Assembly: GCA_002363155.1 (NCBI GenBank)
Contig: DEWH01000002.1
Coordinates: forward strand, 8,159 to 72,158
Direction: 5' to 3'
Source: Ruminococcaceae bacterium UBA3215
Lineage (GTDB): Bacteria > Bacillota > Clostridia > Oscillospirales > Ruminococcaceae
DNA length: 64,000 nucleotides
The first letter of the stretch is position 1; each line of letters begins with the position of its first letter. Below the pieces are notes generated by a model, which had not been told where the DNA came from, did no database searches, and worked only from the letters and a program-made list of their open reading frames with translations. Made by a program: the position numbers and the translations under genes. Shown here piece after piece: positions 43,411 through 52,320 of this stretch.

Positions 43411-45021
43411 CTATTCTCTCTCTTTTTTGTCTCTTTTTCTCTTGCTTATGAGCGATCTGACAAGCGCGAACAGCGCTATTGCGAGCCAGACAATGACGAG
43501 CACGACGATCAGCGCGACTGCGCCGGAGGGCAGTTCACCGAGATCAGCCTTGCCCTCTGCGGATATGCTGTCAAGCCTGTAAAGCGACTCCGTGTCGCTG
43601 TACAGCTTCTCAAAGTACGCGTCGTTGATCTTCTCCTTGCGCCGTGTGGATTTGGCTGTGCTTTCTATGAGATAGCCCGCTGCATCACGGAGAGATGCAG
43701 AGCCGTTGAATACCGGCGTTATGAACGTATTTCCTATATTATGCAGGAGAAGCTGCGTCGCATCTATCTTTACCCTGTAATGCTCGTCGTTGTCCGTTCC
43801 GCTCAGCGACAGGTACTCGGCATATTCGGCAGCGGTGCGCGCCTTCGTTGTTACCGGGATATACCCCTCCGTCTTTGCATACGCTATCTGCACATCGTTG
43901 GTGAGAAGATACTGCATAAACAGCCATGAAGCAAGTACCTGCTGTGGATCGTCCTTGTTGAAAAGGCAGATAGACGGTCCCTGTGATATCATCGTCGGTG
44001 CGGCAGTGTTGAACTGGGGTATCGGGCGCACTACCGTTTCAAAATCCACGATAGAGTCGGCGCTTATATCCTGGTGACCCGCGCCGCTTCCCATCCACGT
44101 TGCGCCTGCCGTCGAGTCAACAGCGAAAATGCACTGCCCCGCGTTGAGGAAGTTGCCGGGGTAGCTGGAGATCTTGAATGTGGAGAAAGCGCCGGTCGCG
44201 GTATGCTCGGACACCGTTTCAAGTATCTCCTTCGTCTCGTCGCTGAACAGACCGATGTTTCCTGCCGCGTCGGAGTAGCCCGCGCCTTTCTGCTTCAGCA
44301 TCTGTATCATCATATTGTCCGTGGACTTGTATATGAACGGTATCATTACCTTCTGCCCGTTTATTTTGAATAAGCCGTTCTCGTCCTTTGCCATTGCCGC
44401 TTCCGAGACTTCCCAGATGTAGTCCCATGTCAGAACGTCCGGCACCTCATACCCCAGCGCCTCGACCATGTTCCTGTTGATATAGCAGGCTTCCGTTGAG
44501 CGCATGAACGGCATCGCATAGTGCTGTCCGGAAAGAACGCACTCATCGGTGTACTTCTGTATCATGTCCTCTTTTGCGGGAGCATCAAACTTCACCTGCG
44601 AACCGCCGAGCCCGTAGTTCGGATCGTCTATGAGACTGTCCAGCGGTACCACCGTGTTCTCGCCGGTCATATATGTCGCTATGTGATCGGGATAGGTGAT
44701 GCACACATCGGGCGTTGTCCTTGTGGGTATGTTGGTGATAACATCGTTGTAGATCTTGCCGTAATCCGTGTAAAGCCGCATATTCACGGTGATATTCGGA
44801 TAGAAGGACTGAAAATCTTCAATCGCTTTCCTGTAAATGTCGGTCTGCGTCTTGTTGGTATCGTTCTTCGCCCAGAACGTTATCTCTATGTTCCGGCTTT
44901 CGTCGAGCTGCGCCGGTATCTCAAACCGGTCAGATGCACGGGAGCCGTGACAGCCGGACAGAGATGTTACCAGCATGACCGCAGCCGAGAATACGGCAGC
45001 CGCTTTTCCTGCAAATCTCAT
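43411..45021 (-). CDS. Sugar ABC transporter solute-binding lipoprotein with C-terminal membrane anchor
   Basis: This 536-aa protein belongs to the extracellular solute-binding family 1. A lipobox LSGC gives lipid Cys24, and WAKNDTNKTQTDIYRKAIED is the typical first binding-lobe region. Unusually, residues about 498-525 form a hydrophobic helix (ALIVVLVIVWLAIALFALV) followed by SKRKRDKKERE, so the protein could be tethered at both ends. It overlaps the upstream permease by 4 nt (ATGA) and has a GGGAGGAAC site. The sugar is unknown. Confidence 0.85.
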   Translation of the reverse strand: MRFAGKAAAVFSAAVMLVTSLSGCHGSRASDRFEIPAQLDESRNIEITFWAKNDTNKTQTDIYRKAIEDFQSFYPNITVNMRLYTDYGKIYNDVITNIPTRTTPDVCITYPDHIATYMTGENTVVPLDSLIDDPNYGLGGSQVKFDAPAKEDMIQKYTDECVLSGQHYAMPFMRSTEACYINRNMVEALGYEVPDVLTWDYIWEVSEAAMAKDENGLFKINGQKVMIPFIYKSTDNMMIQMLKQKGAGYSDAAGNIGLFSDETKEILETVSEHTATGAFSTFKISSYPGNFLNAGQCIFAVDSTAGATWMGSGAGHQDISADSIVDFETVVRPIPQFNTAAPTMISQGPSICLFNKDDPQQVLASWLFMQYLLTNDVQIAYAKTEGYIPVTTKARTAAEYAEYLSLSGTDNDEHYRVKIDATQLLLHNIGNTFITPVFNGSASLRDAAGYLIESTAKSTRRKEKINDAYFEKLYSDTESLYRLDSISAEGKADLGELPSGAVALIVVLVIVWLAIALFALVRSLISKRKRDKKERE

Positions 45022-45902
45022 CCCTTTGTTCCTCCCCGCGAAACGCCTTCCATGATCTTCTTTCTGAATATTACGAACAGCACGATGAGCGGAACCGAGA
45101 TAACAACTACCGCCGCCATCATAGCGGGTATGTTCTCGCGTCCGAAGCCGTTCTCGCGTATCTCCTGAATACCGTTGGAAACGAGGAAGTACGCCTTGTC
45201 ATCGGTGATAAGGCGCGGCCACACATAGGAGTTCCAGCACTCTATCACTTTCAGAATTATTATCGTGATTATCGTCGGCTTGCATATCGGTATCATCACT
45301 TTTGTGAGGTACTTGAGATCCGATGTTCCGTCAACCTTCGCCGCCTTGTACAGTTCGTCCGGTATCTGCTCGAAGTTCTCTTTAAGCAGGTAGATGAAGA
45401 ATACCGACGTCACCGACGGAAGTATCAGACCGCTGAATGTGTTGCGCATTCCGAGATCGGTTATCGTCTGGAAGTTCGTGATTATAACAAGCTCGTTCGG
45501 TATCATCATAAGCGCAAGAAACAGCGTGAATACAAGGTTCTTGCCCCGGAATTCAAGCCGCGAGAATGCGAATGCGGCAGGGATCGTGACAAGGAGCATC
45601 ATAGCCGTGGTGATGATCGTGAATATCAGCGTATTCAGAAAGTACTGACCCAGCGGTACAGCCGAGAATGCCTCGACGTAGTTGTCCGCGGTAGGCGAAA
45701 GGGTGAAGAACTGTGGAACGTATTCCGAACTGTAAGCGCCGTAGTCCTTCACGGAGGTGAGCAGCATCCAGTAAAACGGGAACAGCACGATTATCCCCCA
45801 CACCGACAGCAGTATGTAAACTACCACCGTCATAACGTGAAAGCTCTTCTTTTTCTTAGGTTCGGCTGCCAGAGCAGTGTTAGCAGTATTGTTTTCGTTC
45901 AT
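45018..45902 (-). CDS. Carbohydrate ABC transporter permease (MalG-like)
   Basis: This 294-aa protein has six membrane helices and the EAA loop ELYKAAKVDGTSDLKYLTKV typical of sugar importer permeases. The ATG at 45902 is chosen over 45926 because a GAGGA site lies before it and it leaves a 10-nt gap to the other permease gene. It is the second transmembrane subunit of the importer encoded here. Confidence 0.9.
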   Translation of the reverse strand: MNENNTANTALAAEPKKKKSFHVMTVVVYILLSVWGIIVLFPFYWMLLTSVKDYGAYSSEYVPQFFTLSPTADNYVEAFSAVPLGQYFLNTLIFTIITTAMMLLVTIPAAFAFSRLEFRGKNLVFTLFLALMMIPNELVIITNFQTITDLGMRNTFSGLILPSVTSVFFIYLLKENFEQIPDELYKAAKVDGTSDLKYLTKVMIPICKPTIITIIILKVIECWNSYVWPRLITDDKAYFLVSNGIQEIRENGFGRENIPAMMAAVVVISVPLIVLFVIFRKKIMEGVSRGGTKG

Positions 45903-45912
45903 TTCGCTGTCC

Positions 45913-46803
45913 TCAGTAATGCACATTTTTCCTGCTTATCATAAGGTTTATCACCGTTATGGTAAGCACTATCACAAACAGGATTATCGCCGCTGCCGAC
46001 GCATAGGACGGATATCCGCCGCTGTCGCCGTAGAGCATATCGTAGATGTAGCCGACTATCGTGTTCATTCCCGCTGCGTTGAGGTCGGTGCCGAACAGAG
46101 CTACCGAGTCGCTGTACGCCTTGAATGCGCCGATAAAGCCGGTTATAACGAGGTAGAATATCATCGGCGAGATCATCGGAAGCGTTATGCGCGTGAATGT
46201 TCTGAACTTTGATGTGCCGTCAACGCGCGCAGCCTTGTAATACATCTCGTTCACGGAAGCCAGCGCACTTGTGAGTATCAGTATCTTGAAAGGGAGCACT
46301 ATCCATATCGTGTACAGACACAGCACAAACATCTTCGCCCAGTAAGGTCCGTCGATAAAGTCAACGGACTGCCCTCCGAATATGCTTATCAGCGCATTCA
46401 CAAGTCCGTCGGAATACGCTGTTTTCTTGAAAAGTATCATAAATACAAGTCCGACTGCAAGCGTATTCGTCACATAGGGCAGAAAGTATATCGTCTGGAA
46501 CAGGTTGCGGAGCTTCTTTATCGAGCTGAGCCCGAGGGATATCAGAAGCGCAAATCCCGTTGAAAGCGGCACGGTTATGATAACCAGCAGGAACGTGTTC
46601 TGAAGCGCCTGCATGAAATAGGGGTCATGCAGGACGTATGAAAAGTTGTAGGAGCCTATGCCGAAAGAGGTCTGCGACGCGGAATTGTACCCTTCCTCAA
46701 CAGAGTAGATCAGAACGTCAATCAGAGGATAGAGCATGAACACGCCGAGGAATATCAGCGCCGGCAGCAGGTAAAGCCATGCCTTGAAACTGTTTTTCTT
46801 CAT
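45913..46803 (-). CDS. Carbohydrate ABC transporter permease (MalF-like)
   Basis: This 296-aa protein has six membrane helices, the first preceded by KAWLYLLPALIF. Its EAA loop is MYYKAARVDGTSKFRTFTRI. It pairs with the MalG-like subunit to form the channel. A GGAGGGATT site precedes the ATG, 10 nt after the ATPase gene. Confidence 0.9.
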   Translation of the reverse strand: MKKNSFKAWLYLLPALIFLGVFMLYPLIDVLIYSVEEGYNSASQTSFGIGSYNFSYVLHDPYFMQALQNTFLLVIITVPLSTGFALLISLGLSSIKKLRNLFQTIYFLPYVTNTLAVGLVFMILFKKTAYSDGLVNALISIFGGQSVDFIDGPYWAKMFVLCLYTIWIVLPFKILILTSALASVNEMYYKAARVDGTSKFRTFTRITLPMISPMIFYLVITGFIGAFKAYSDSVALFGTDLNAAGMNTIVGYIYDMLYGDSGGYPSYASAAAIILFVIVLTITVINLMISRKNVHY

Positions 46804-46813
46804 AATCCCTCCG

Positions 46814-47974
46814 TTAAACCGTCTTGTAGTAGATGCGTTCCTCCGTCTCGCGGTCGAAAATAAAGAGCTTTTTCGGCTTTACCGAGAAACGAACCTCGTT
46901 TAGTTTATCAGATCTGGAGTGCACGGGATCAATAATTTTATCGATCATATCATCCAAAGCCGTGATGCTAAATGCTTCTTCAGACTCAACTATCGAACGT
47001 ATCAGCTCACCCTCCTGTGCATAGTGCGAGGAAAGAATGCTCGTATCGCGTCCCATTACTTCAACGCCTTTCAACAGACATTTAAGCCCTCCGTTATCGT
47101 CGGGAATAAATCCCTCCGGTCTTATTCCGACATATATCGCGGTATTCTCTACACCCTTTATCTGCATGACCGCATCGTCGCCTATAAAAATGCGTCCATG
47201 CTTTACCGAGCCTACAAACACGTTTATCGCGGGAGTTCCGAGGAACTTCGCCACAAACAGGTTCTTCGGATCGTCGTAAACATTCTGCGGCTTGTCTATC
47301 TGCTGTATCTTTCCGCTCTTCATAACAACGATGAGATCGGAAATGCTCATAGCCTCTTCCTGATCGTGAGTTACGAAGATCGTGGTTATGCCGGTCTCAC
47401 GCTGGATACGGCGGATCTCCTCTCTCGTCTGGAGCCTGAGTCTCGCGTCAAGGTTTGAGAGCGGTTCGTCGAGAAGAAGCACTCTCGGACGCTTCACGAG
47501 AGCTCTTGCGATAGCCACACGCTGCTGCTGACCGCCGGACAGCTCGCTCGGCTTTCTGTCCATAAGCTCCTCGATCTGCACGAGTCTTGCAGCTTCATAC
47601 GCCTTATCTATCATTCTCTCTCTCGGAAGTTTCTTGGCACCTTTGAGGTTCTCAAGCGGGAACATTATATTCTTCAGCACCGTGAGATGCGGGTAAAGGG
47701 CGTAGTTCTGGAATACGAGCCCCACTCCCCTGTTCTCTACGGCTACATCGGTCACGTCCTCGTCATCAAAGAATATCCTGCCGGACGTAGGGGTCTCAAG
47801 TCCGGAGATAAGGTTAAGCGCCGTACTTTTTCCGCAGCCGGAGGGTCCGAGCAGTCCGATCAGCTTTCCGTCGGGTATCTCGAAATTGAAGTTATCGACT
47901 GCAACTACGTCGGCTCCGCCCTTTTTACCGCGGTTCGGGAATTTTTTCGTCAGATTTTCAAGTCTTATCTTCAT
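46814..47974 (-). CDS. Sugar ABC transporter ATPase (MsmK/UgpC-like)
   Basis: This 386-aa protein has Walker A GPSGCGKST, QNYALYPH, signature LSGGQQQR, Walker B VLLLDEPLSNLD and the switch His in VTHDQEEA. A C-terminal TOBE-like regulatory domain of about 150 residues follows (YVGIRPEGFIPD). ATG 47974 (MKIRLENLTKKF) fits the family start; a longer ORF begins inside the FRG gene. The start lies 17 nt inside the upstream FRG gene, so the two are coupled. Many genomes place this ATPase apart from its permeases; here it is in the operon. Confidence 0.9.
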   Translation of the reverse strand: MKIRLENLTKKFPNRGKKGGADVVAVDNFNFEIPDGKLIGLLGPSGCGKSTALNLISGLETPTSGRIFFDDEDVTDVAVENRGVGLVFQNYALYPHLTVLKNIMFPLENLKGAKKLPRERMIDKAYEAARLVQIEELMDRKPSELSGGQQQRVAIARALVKRPRVLLLDEPLSNLDARLRLQTREEIRRIQRETGITTIFVTHDQEEAMSISDLIVVMKSGKIQQIDKPQNVYDDPKNLFVAKFLGTPAINVFVGSVKHGRIFIGDDAVMQIKGVENTAIYVGIRPEGFIPDDNGGLKCLLKGVEVMGRDTSILSSHYAQEGELIRSIVESEEAFSITALDDMIDKIIDPVHSRSDKLNEVRFSVKPKKLFIFDRETEERIYYKTV

Positions 47975-48797
47975 AGTCCTTGTCTCCGTTCTGATTGTTT
48001 CGCACGAAATAATGTCTTGCAAGAGAAGTCGAGAGCCCGTCAAGTCCGGGATAAAGTATTCTCTCGCTTATATTGAACTGATCGAGCATATCGCGGACTG
48101 CCCAGCGTATTTCTTTTCTGATTATGTACCGGACAGTGTGGTCTGTATGCTTTTCGAGGAAATCCTCGATGTCCTCTATTCCCGCCGGTATGATCGAGAA
48201 GAAGGAGTACTGGTTGATTATTCTCTGATCCACGGAAGGGGGCTCTATATTCACGAATGCTTCCGCGCCCATATCAATATCGTACTGCTCGATGCTGTCA
48301 ACGATCGAGGTGAGGGTATCTACGCTGAACACGAAGGAATGCTGTCTTTTAAGCGCGTCCCGGTATCTTCTCGGCAGGTTCTTGTTTGCGCTCTGCATAT
48401 CGAATCTCCATACCACGCAGTCACGCTTGTCGAGCTTGTCGAAGTTGCGTTCGGAGTGGGCGAAATGGAGCGCTATCAGCGGTGAGTATGTCCAGTCCAG
48501 AAGTCTTGTGGGGAGCCCGTGATGCTGACCTATCATCATCTGCTTCCATATCGACTCGCTGAGCGTGGGGTCCGCGATACAGGCGTACTTGTTGAAGTTC
48601 CGGAGGACTGCCGGTTCAAGCTCTTTGTGCAGGTGCTTGCAGTTGAGCCGGAGGCTTGTGGTGAGCTTGTATGACGAGTCGGGCATTCCGCGGTAGAAGT
48701 AGGGACTGCGGACGCGGTTGATGTCGGGATTGTACTTCTGCTCCGAGATGAGCTTCATTATCCCGTCGATGCTGTCTATAACAATGGTTTCTATCAT
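47958..48797 (-). CDS. FRG domain protein
   Basis: This 279-aa protein has the FRG core: YFYRGMPDSSYKLTTSL near residue 34 and GQHHGLPTRLLDWTYSPLIA near residue 90. An all-helical C-terminal half follows. FRG domains (named for a Phe-Arg-Gly motif) occur in many standalone and toxin- or phage-defence-linked bacterial proteins and their activity is unsettled. Here it is the first gene of a sugar ABC importer operon and overlaps the ATPase start by 17 nt. A perfect promoter lies at 48833-48861. Confidence 0.82.
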   Translation of the reverse strand: MIETIVIDSIDGIMKLISEQKYNPDINRVRSPYFYRGMPDSSYKLTTSLRLNCKHLHKELEPAVLRNFNKYACIADPTLSESIWKQMMIGQHHGLPTRLLDWTYSPLIALHFAHSERNFDKLDKRDCVVWRFDMQSANKNLPRRYRDALKRQHSFVFSVDTLTSIVDSIEQYDIDMGAEAFVNIEPPSVDQRIINQYSFFSIIPAGIEDIEDFLEKHTDHTVRYIIRKEIRWAVRDMLDQFNISERILYPGLDGLSTSLARHYFVRNNQNGDKDYEDKT

Positions 48798-48832
48798 TTT
48801 TCATGCTCCGATTTGTAAAATTACCAACTTTT

Positions 48833-48861
48833 ATTATATATCAAATACACCTAAATGTCAA
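48833..48861 (-). promoter_or_regulatory. Promoter of the FRG-sugar ABC operon
   Basis: On the minus strand TTGACA (48856-48861) and TATAAT (48833-48838), 17-nt spacer, consensus. Confidence 0.85.
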
Positions 48862-48889
48862 TATCGCAGAAAACTAAAAAGATGACGGG

Positions 48890-49397
48890 GAGAGAGATCA
48901 AGAGAAACGCTGAACCTTTTTGTAAGTCTCTTCTATATCTTCTGCCTTCGGCTGATGGGGCGCCGCCCCAAGCCCCGCTGGCGACTTCGTCCCAGACCAG
49001 ACCAAGGCTCCGCCTTGGATCCAAGGACGCATATCGGAAAGAGATTTTCAAGAGATTTGTGAGAGGGGGCTCTGCCCCCCAACCCCCCGCAATCCCCCTT
49101 TGAAAAAGTGGTCTTGACCCCCCAAACCGATGCAGTATTTCAGAGCGCGCTTCTATGGGCGAGTGTAGCGAGAAACGCAGTGGGGTTGGCGAAGATTCCA
49201 TTCATAAAAACAAAAAGCCTGCCGAAAATTTACACTTTCAGCAGGCTTTCGTTCTGTTGTGATAACCCTCTCACTTAAATGCGGAGCGATCAAAGTTTTT
49301 AGGGAAGGGGGTTCGGGGGAATGACCCTTTTTTCAAAAAGGGTCTGCCCCCGGTCTCGAGCGCCGTGCGCGACCAGTCTCGAGCGCGAGCGACAGTC
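48890..49397. repeat. Double composite repeat between the sugar operon and the prophage remnant
   Basis: 48890-49121 holds hairpins of GGGGCGCCGCCCC and GGGGGCTCTGCCCCC type and the CCCCGCAATCCCCC block (49084-49121), shared with 34407-34446. 49140-49397 is an inverted copy of the element at 7833: the stem-loop at 49213-49249, the AAAAACTTTGATCGCTCCGC block on the minus strand at 49281-49300, and a GGTCTCGAGCGC end. The portal gene stops at the edge of this copy. No gene is seen in these 500 bases. Confidence 0.8.
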
Positions 49398-50648
49398 TCA
49401 ATCGGAGATATCGTAGGGGAGGAGCTTGACGAGCTGATCCTTAGTGAGGATATCTTTGAGGAGGCTGACGGTCTGCGCGATCTCGGCTTCGTTCTCGGGG
49501 AGATCGTGGGTGAAGATTATGCTGATATCCGAAGTGTCAACCTTTGCAAATCCGAGCACGTCAAGCGCATTCGAGATAAGTCCGAGCCTTATCTTCAACC
49601 CCTCGGTGAAGTAGCGCTCCTTTATCTTCGTCATCTGCTCGAATGCAAGAAGCTTGTACTTCATCGCTACGCCGGAACTGTTGCCGGAGAAGCTCTCATC
49701 GCTGAGGCACGGTACACCGCTGAATTTGTGGATATCGCTCTCAAGCGAACGGCGCAGGATATCTACCGAGCTTTCGTCAAACTGCCTCGTGAGCCACTTC
49801 GCATCGCCCGTGTCGTCCATCGTCATAACACCGTACTTCTTTATCGCGTTGAATGTGCTCGCTTCCTCTTCTTCCGTGTCCCCAAGTATCTGCCCCTTTA
49901 TGACAAGAAGCGAATCAACAAACTGCTCCTTGTCGTTGATGCGGTCGGACTGGAGCGTGTTGTATGCGTCAATAAGCGTCGTCACCTGCTCAAAGTCGCC
50001 CTGGAGATCCCAGTTGTTGTAATACTCGATTATCGGCACGTCCCCGAAATAATGATCGTAGGGCGCACTCTCCTGCGTTATCGTGAATGACGGAGTAGTG
50101 AAAAACTCGCGGACAGTGCTCCTGTCGCAGAGATAGACCCTGTAACCCGTGCGGTAGCCGTCACTTCCGCTGACCGGCATATAATACACGCCGAACAGGG
50201 GCTTCTGACCGACTGTGTCATCGTACACCACAAACGCACTGCGCGGGTCAAGGCTCGCAAGCTTTATCTCCGCGTCCGGCGTCATATACAGCATCTCAAA
50301 AGATACCCCGAATATCGAGCCGAAACGCGCAAGATCAATGTCCTGCGTGTCGCTGTCACAGCGCTTTAACACGTCTTTTACCGCCGAGATGTCCTTTCCG
50401 CTCATGCTCACATATTTCACCGGTGAGCCGAGAAAATAGCCCGTCGTGCAGTCCGTGATGTACTTCGCGTGATTGCAGACAAGACGATTGTTGGAAGCTC
50501 CGCTCCCCTTCGTGCGCGAGAGTATGTCATGCTCGCCCACATAGTAGCTGTAAAGACGGTCAAGCCTGTCATTCCCCAGCTCGTGTTTCAGTATGAACTT
50601 TACCGCAAGCTGCGGCGTTATCTTTGTGTTTTCCGGAATCGTAAACAT
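49398..50648 (-). CDS. Phage portal protein (SPP1 gp6-like), probably 3'-truncated
   Basis: This 416-aa protein matches SPP1 gp6-like portals: KHELGNDRLDRLYSYYVGEH at the N-terminus, SNNRLVCNHAKYITDCTTGYFLGSPV, and a C-terminal SGVAMKYKLLAFEQMTKIKE. The dodecameric portal is the DNA entry vertex. The chain ends at KLLPYDISD exactly where the inverted repeat begins; usual family members continue past this point. The terminase gene lies 67 nt upstream. A GGAGAAAC site supports the start. Confidence 0.85.
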   Translation of the reverse strand: MFTIPENTKITPQLAVKFILKHELGNDRLDRLYSYYVGEHDILSRTKGSGASNNRLVCNHAKYITDCTTGYFLGSPVKYVSMSGKDISAVKDVLKRCDSDTQDIDLARFGSIFGVSFEMLYMTPDAEIKLASLDPRSAFVVYDDTVGQKPLFGVYYMPVSGSDGYRTGYRVYLCDRSTVREFFTTPSFTITQESAPYDHYFGDVPIIEYYNNWDLQGDFEQVTTLIDAYNTLQSDRINDKEQFVDSLLVIKGQILGDTEEEEASTFNAIKKYGVMTMDDTGDAKWLTRQFDESSVDILRRSLESDIHKFSGVPCLSDESFSGNSSGVAMKYKLLAFEQMTKIKERYFTEGLKIRLGLISNALDVLGFAKVDTSDISIIFTHDLPENEAEIAQTVSLLKDILTKDQLVKLLPYDISD

Positions 50649-50715
50649 ATATGTTTCTCCTGTGATCCGGCTCTGCCGTATGCTTCCCTGCCCCGGTCAG
50701 AGCCTTTCTTCTGCC

Positions 50716-51990
50716 TTAAAGTCCTATCTTCCTTCTGTCAAAGCTGCTTACCGCACGGCGGGTAAAACGCTCTTCAAGCGCATACCGTACCGCGTCTATC
50801 GTGTGATTGTCACGGTCGGGAAAACCGCTCCGGAATCCGCCGTGACCGTCCTCGTCAAGCTTGTAGCCGGTAAATTCCCGCGCCGCGTTCGGACAGCGCA
50901 CCGGGTCAATGATTATCGCGTTCAGATCGCATAAGCGCCGTATCCCGTATTCCACCGAGCCCTGACCCTTCTTCGCAGCGCGGATATTTATCCCCCTTGC
51001 ACGAAGCTCGTCATTTGAACGCGGCTCCGCACTGTCCGCCGTTATCACAAGATTCGCCGGGTCAAGCGGCTTTATCGCCCCCGCTATCTCGTCAAAACGT
51101 GCGCCGCAGCGGTAAAACTCCTGGTAGATGTACAAAGTCCTCGGTGCGTGCTCGTAAGCCGTGCCGATATACACGAACGGGTCTGCGCCGTATCCCCAGT
51201 CAATGCCGCGGTATGTGCGGTCAAAGCTATGCACCTTTTCATCGGATATCGCTTCAAGCCTTACATTCGTGAATACCTCCGCACCCGTGCCTGTCATCTC
51301 GCCAAGATACTCGTTTGCATACCGCTTCGGGTCAGCCCGTTTCAGATACTCCGCTTCCGCAATAAAAGCCTCTCCGAGCCAGCCGGACGGAACTTCACGG
51401 TAATCGCTCCTGTGCAGAAGCCTGTCCGGGCGGGGAACTGCAAATTCGCGGTTCACCCATTCGGAAGCCGAACACGGCGGGTTGTAGGTGTAAAAACAGA
51501 AAAAAGAGCCGCTCCCTCTCATAAGCGACTGGTTTATCACGTCTATCTCCTTTATCCCGCTGAACTCGTCCGCTTCCTCATACCAGATGTACTTAATATA
51601 CCCGGAAGCGCATTTCACCGACTTGAACTTTCGCGGATCGTCTGCACCGCGGAAGATTATCCGCTGCCCCGTGGGCTTGTAGATAAGCTCCGGTATGCTC
51701 ACACGACTGTCCCAAAGGTCGGCGGCGCCAAGCATATCTATTGCCCAGAGTATCTGTTCGTAAACGCTTTCACGAAGCGTCCTGCCTATCTTTCGTATAA
51801 CGGCGGCATTAGCCGTGCTGTCCGCCATTATCCCTCTTACGATCTCAAGGCTCACGAACGATGATTTACAGCTTCCTCTTCCCCCGCACAAGGCATAGTG
51901 TGTATGCCCGTTCTCCGCGATATCAAGGTGAACTGCGTGAAATGAGGGCGCTATCAGCGAATTAAAGTTGATCCGTCTGATTTCCGTCAT
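50716..51990 (-). CDS. Phage terminase large subunit (PBSX type)
   Basis: This 424-aa packaging motor has Walker A GGRGSCKSSF, a Walker B-like IWYEEADEFSGI and an ATPase coupling region, followed by an RNase H-like nuclease domain with DSAEPRSNDELR. It pumps phage DNA into proheads through the portal. Its start overlaps the small gene before it (51962-52171). It appears intact. Confidence 0.92.
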   Translation of the reverse strand: MTEIRRINFNSLIAPSFHAVHLDIAENGHTHYALCGGRGSCKSSFVSLEIVRGIMADSTANAAVIRKIGRTLRESVYEQILWAIDMLGAADLWDSRVSIPELIYKPTGQRIIFRGADDPRKFKSVKCASGYIKYIWYEEADEFSGIKEIDVINQSLMRGSGSFFCFYTYNPPCSASEWVNREFAVPRPDRLLHRSDYREVPSGWLGEAFIAEAEYLKRADPKRYANEYLGEMTGTGAEVFTNVRLEAISDEKVHSFDRTYRGIDWGYGADPFVYIGTAYEHAPRTLYIYQEFYRCGARFDEIAGAIKPLDPANLVITADSAEPRSNDELRARGINIRAAKKGQGSVEYGIRRLCDLNAIIIDPVRCPNAAREFTGYKLDEDGHGGFRSGFPDRDNHTIDAVRYALEERFTRRAVSSFDRRKIGL

Positions 51991-52171
51991 ATATCAGCAC
52001 CCTCGGTGAACCGTCTTCATCTGCACTTCCCGTTTCAAGTCCGAGATATCTGCCGAGCTTGAATGCGGCACTCATACGGTCTTTGTCGCTGAGCTCCTCG
52101 TTGCGCATCACCGCCGTCAGAAATTCGAGTATCTCTTCCCTGTCGGCAGATCGCTTTTTTCTTCCCGCCAT
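51962..52171 (-). CDS. Small terminase-like or DNA-binding protein
   Basis: This 69-aa protein begins MAGRKKRSADREEILEFLTA at ATG 52171 behind a GGAGCGG site; a longer ORF runs into low-complexity repeats and is not used. The basic N-terminus and helical MSAAFKLGRYLGLE segment are typical of short phage small-terminase or HTH proteins encoded just ahead of the large subunit. It overlaps that gene by 29 nt. A full small terminase is usually longer, so it may be truncated. Confidence 0.6.
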   Translation of the reverse strand: MAGRKKRSADREEILEFLTAVMRNEELSDKDRMSAAFKLGRYLGLETGSADEDGSPRVLIYDGNQTDQL

Positions 52172-52320
52172 TTTACCGCTCCTTTCCGTGTCAAACAGCT
52201 TTTGTGACAGAAAAGACCCGTGCTTTCCGCACAGGTCCACAATAGCAATATAACACATTTTCCGGTGACAAACAATGACATCTTTCCGTCCGTTTCGTTT
52301 CAACGATTTACTCCATAGAA

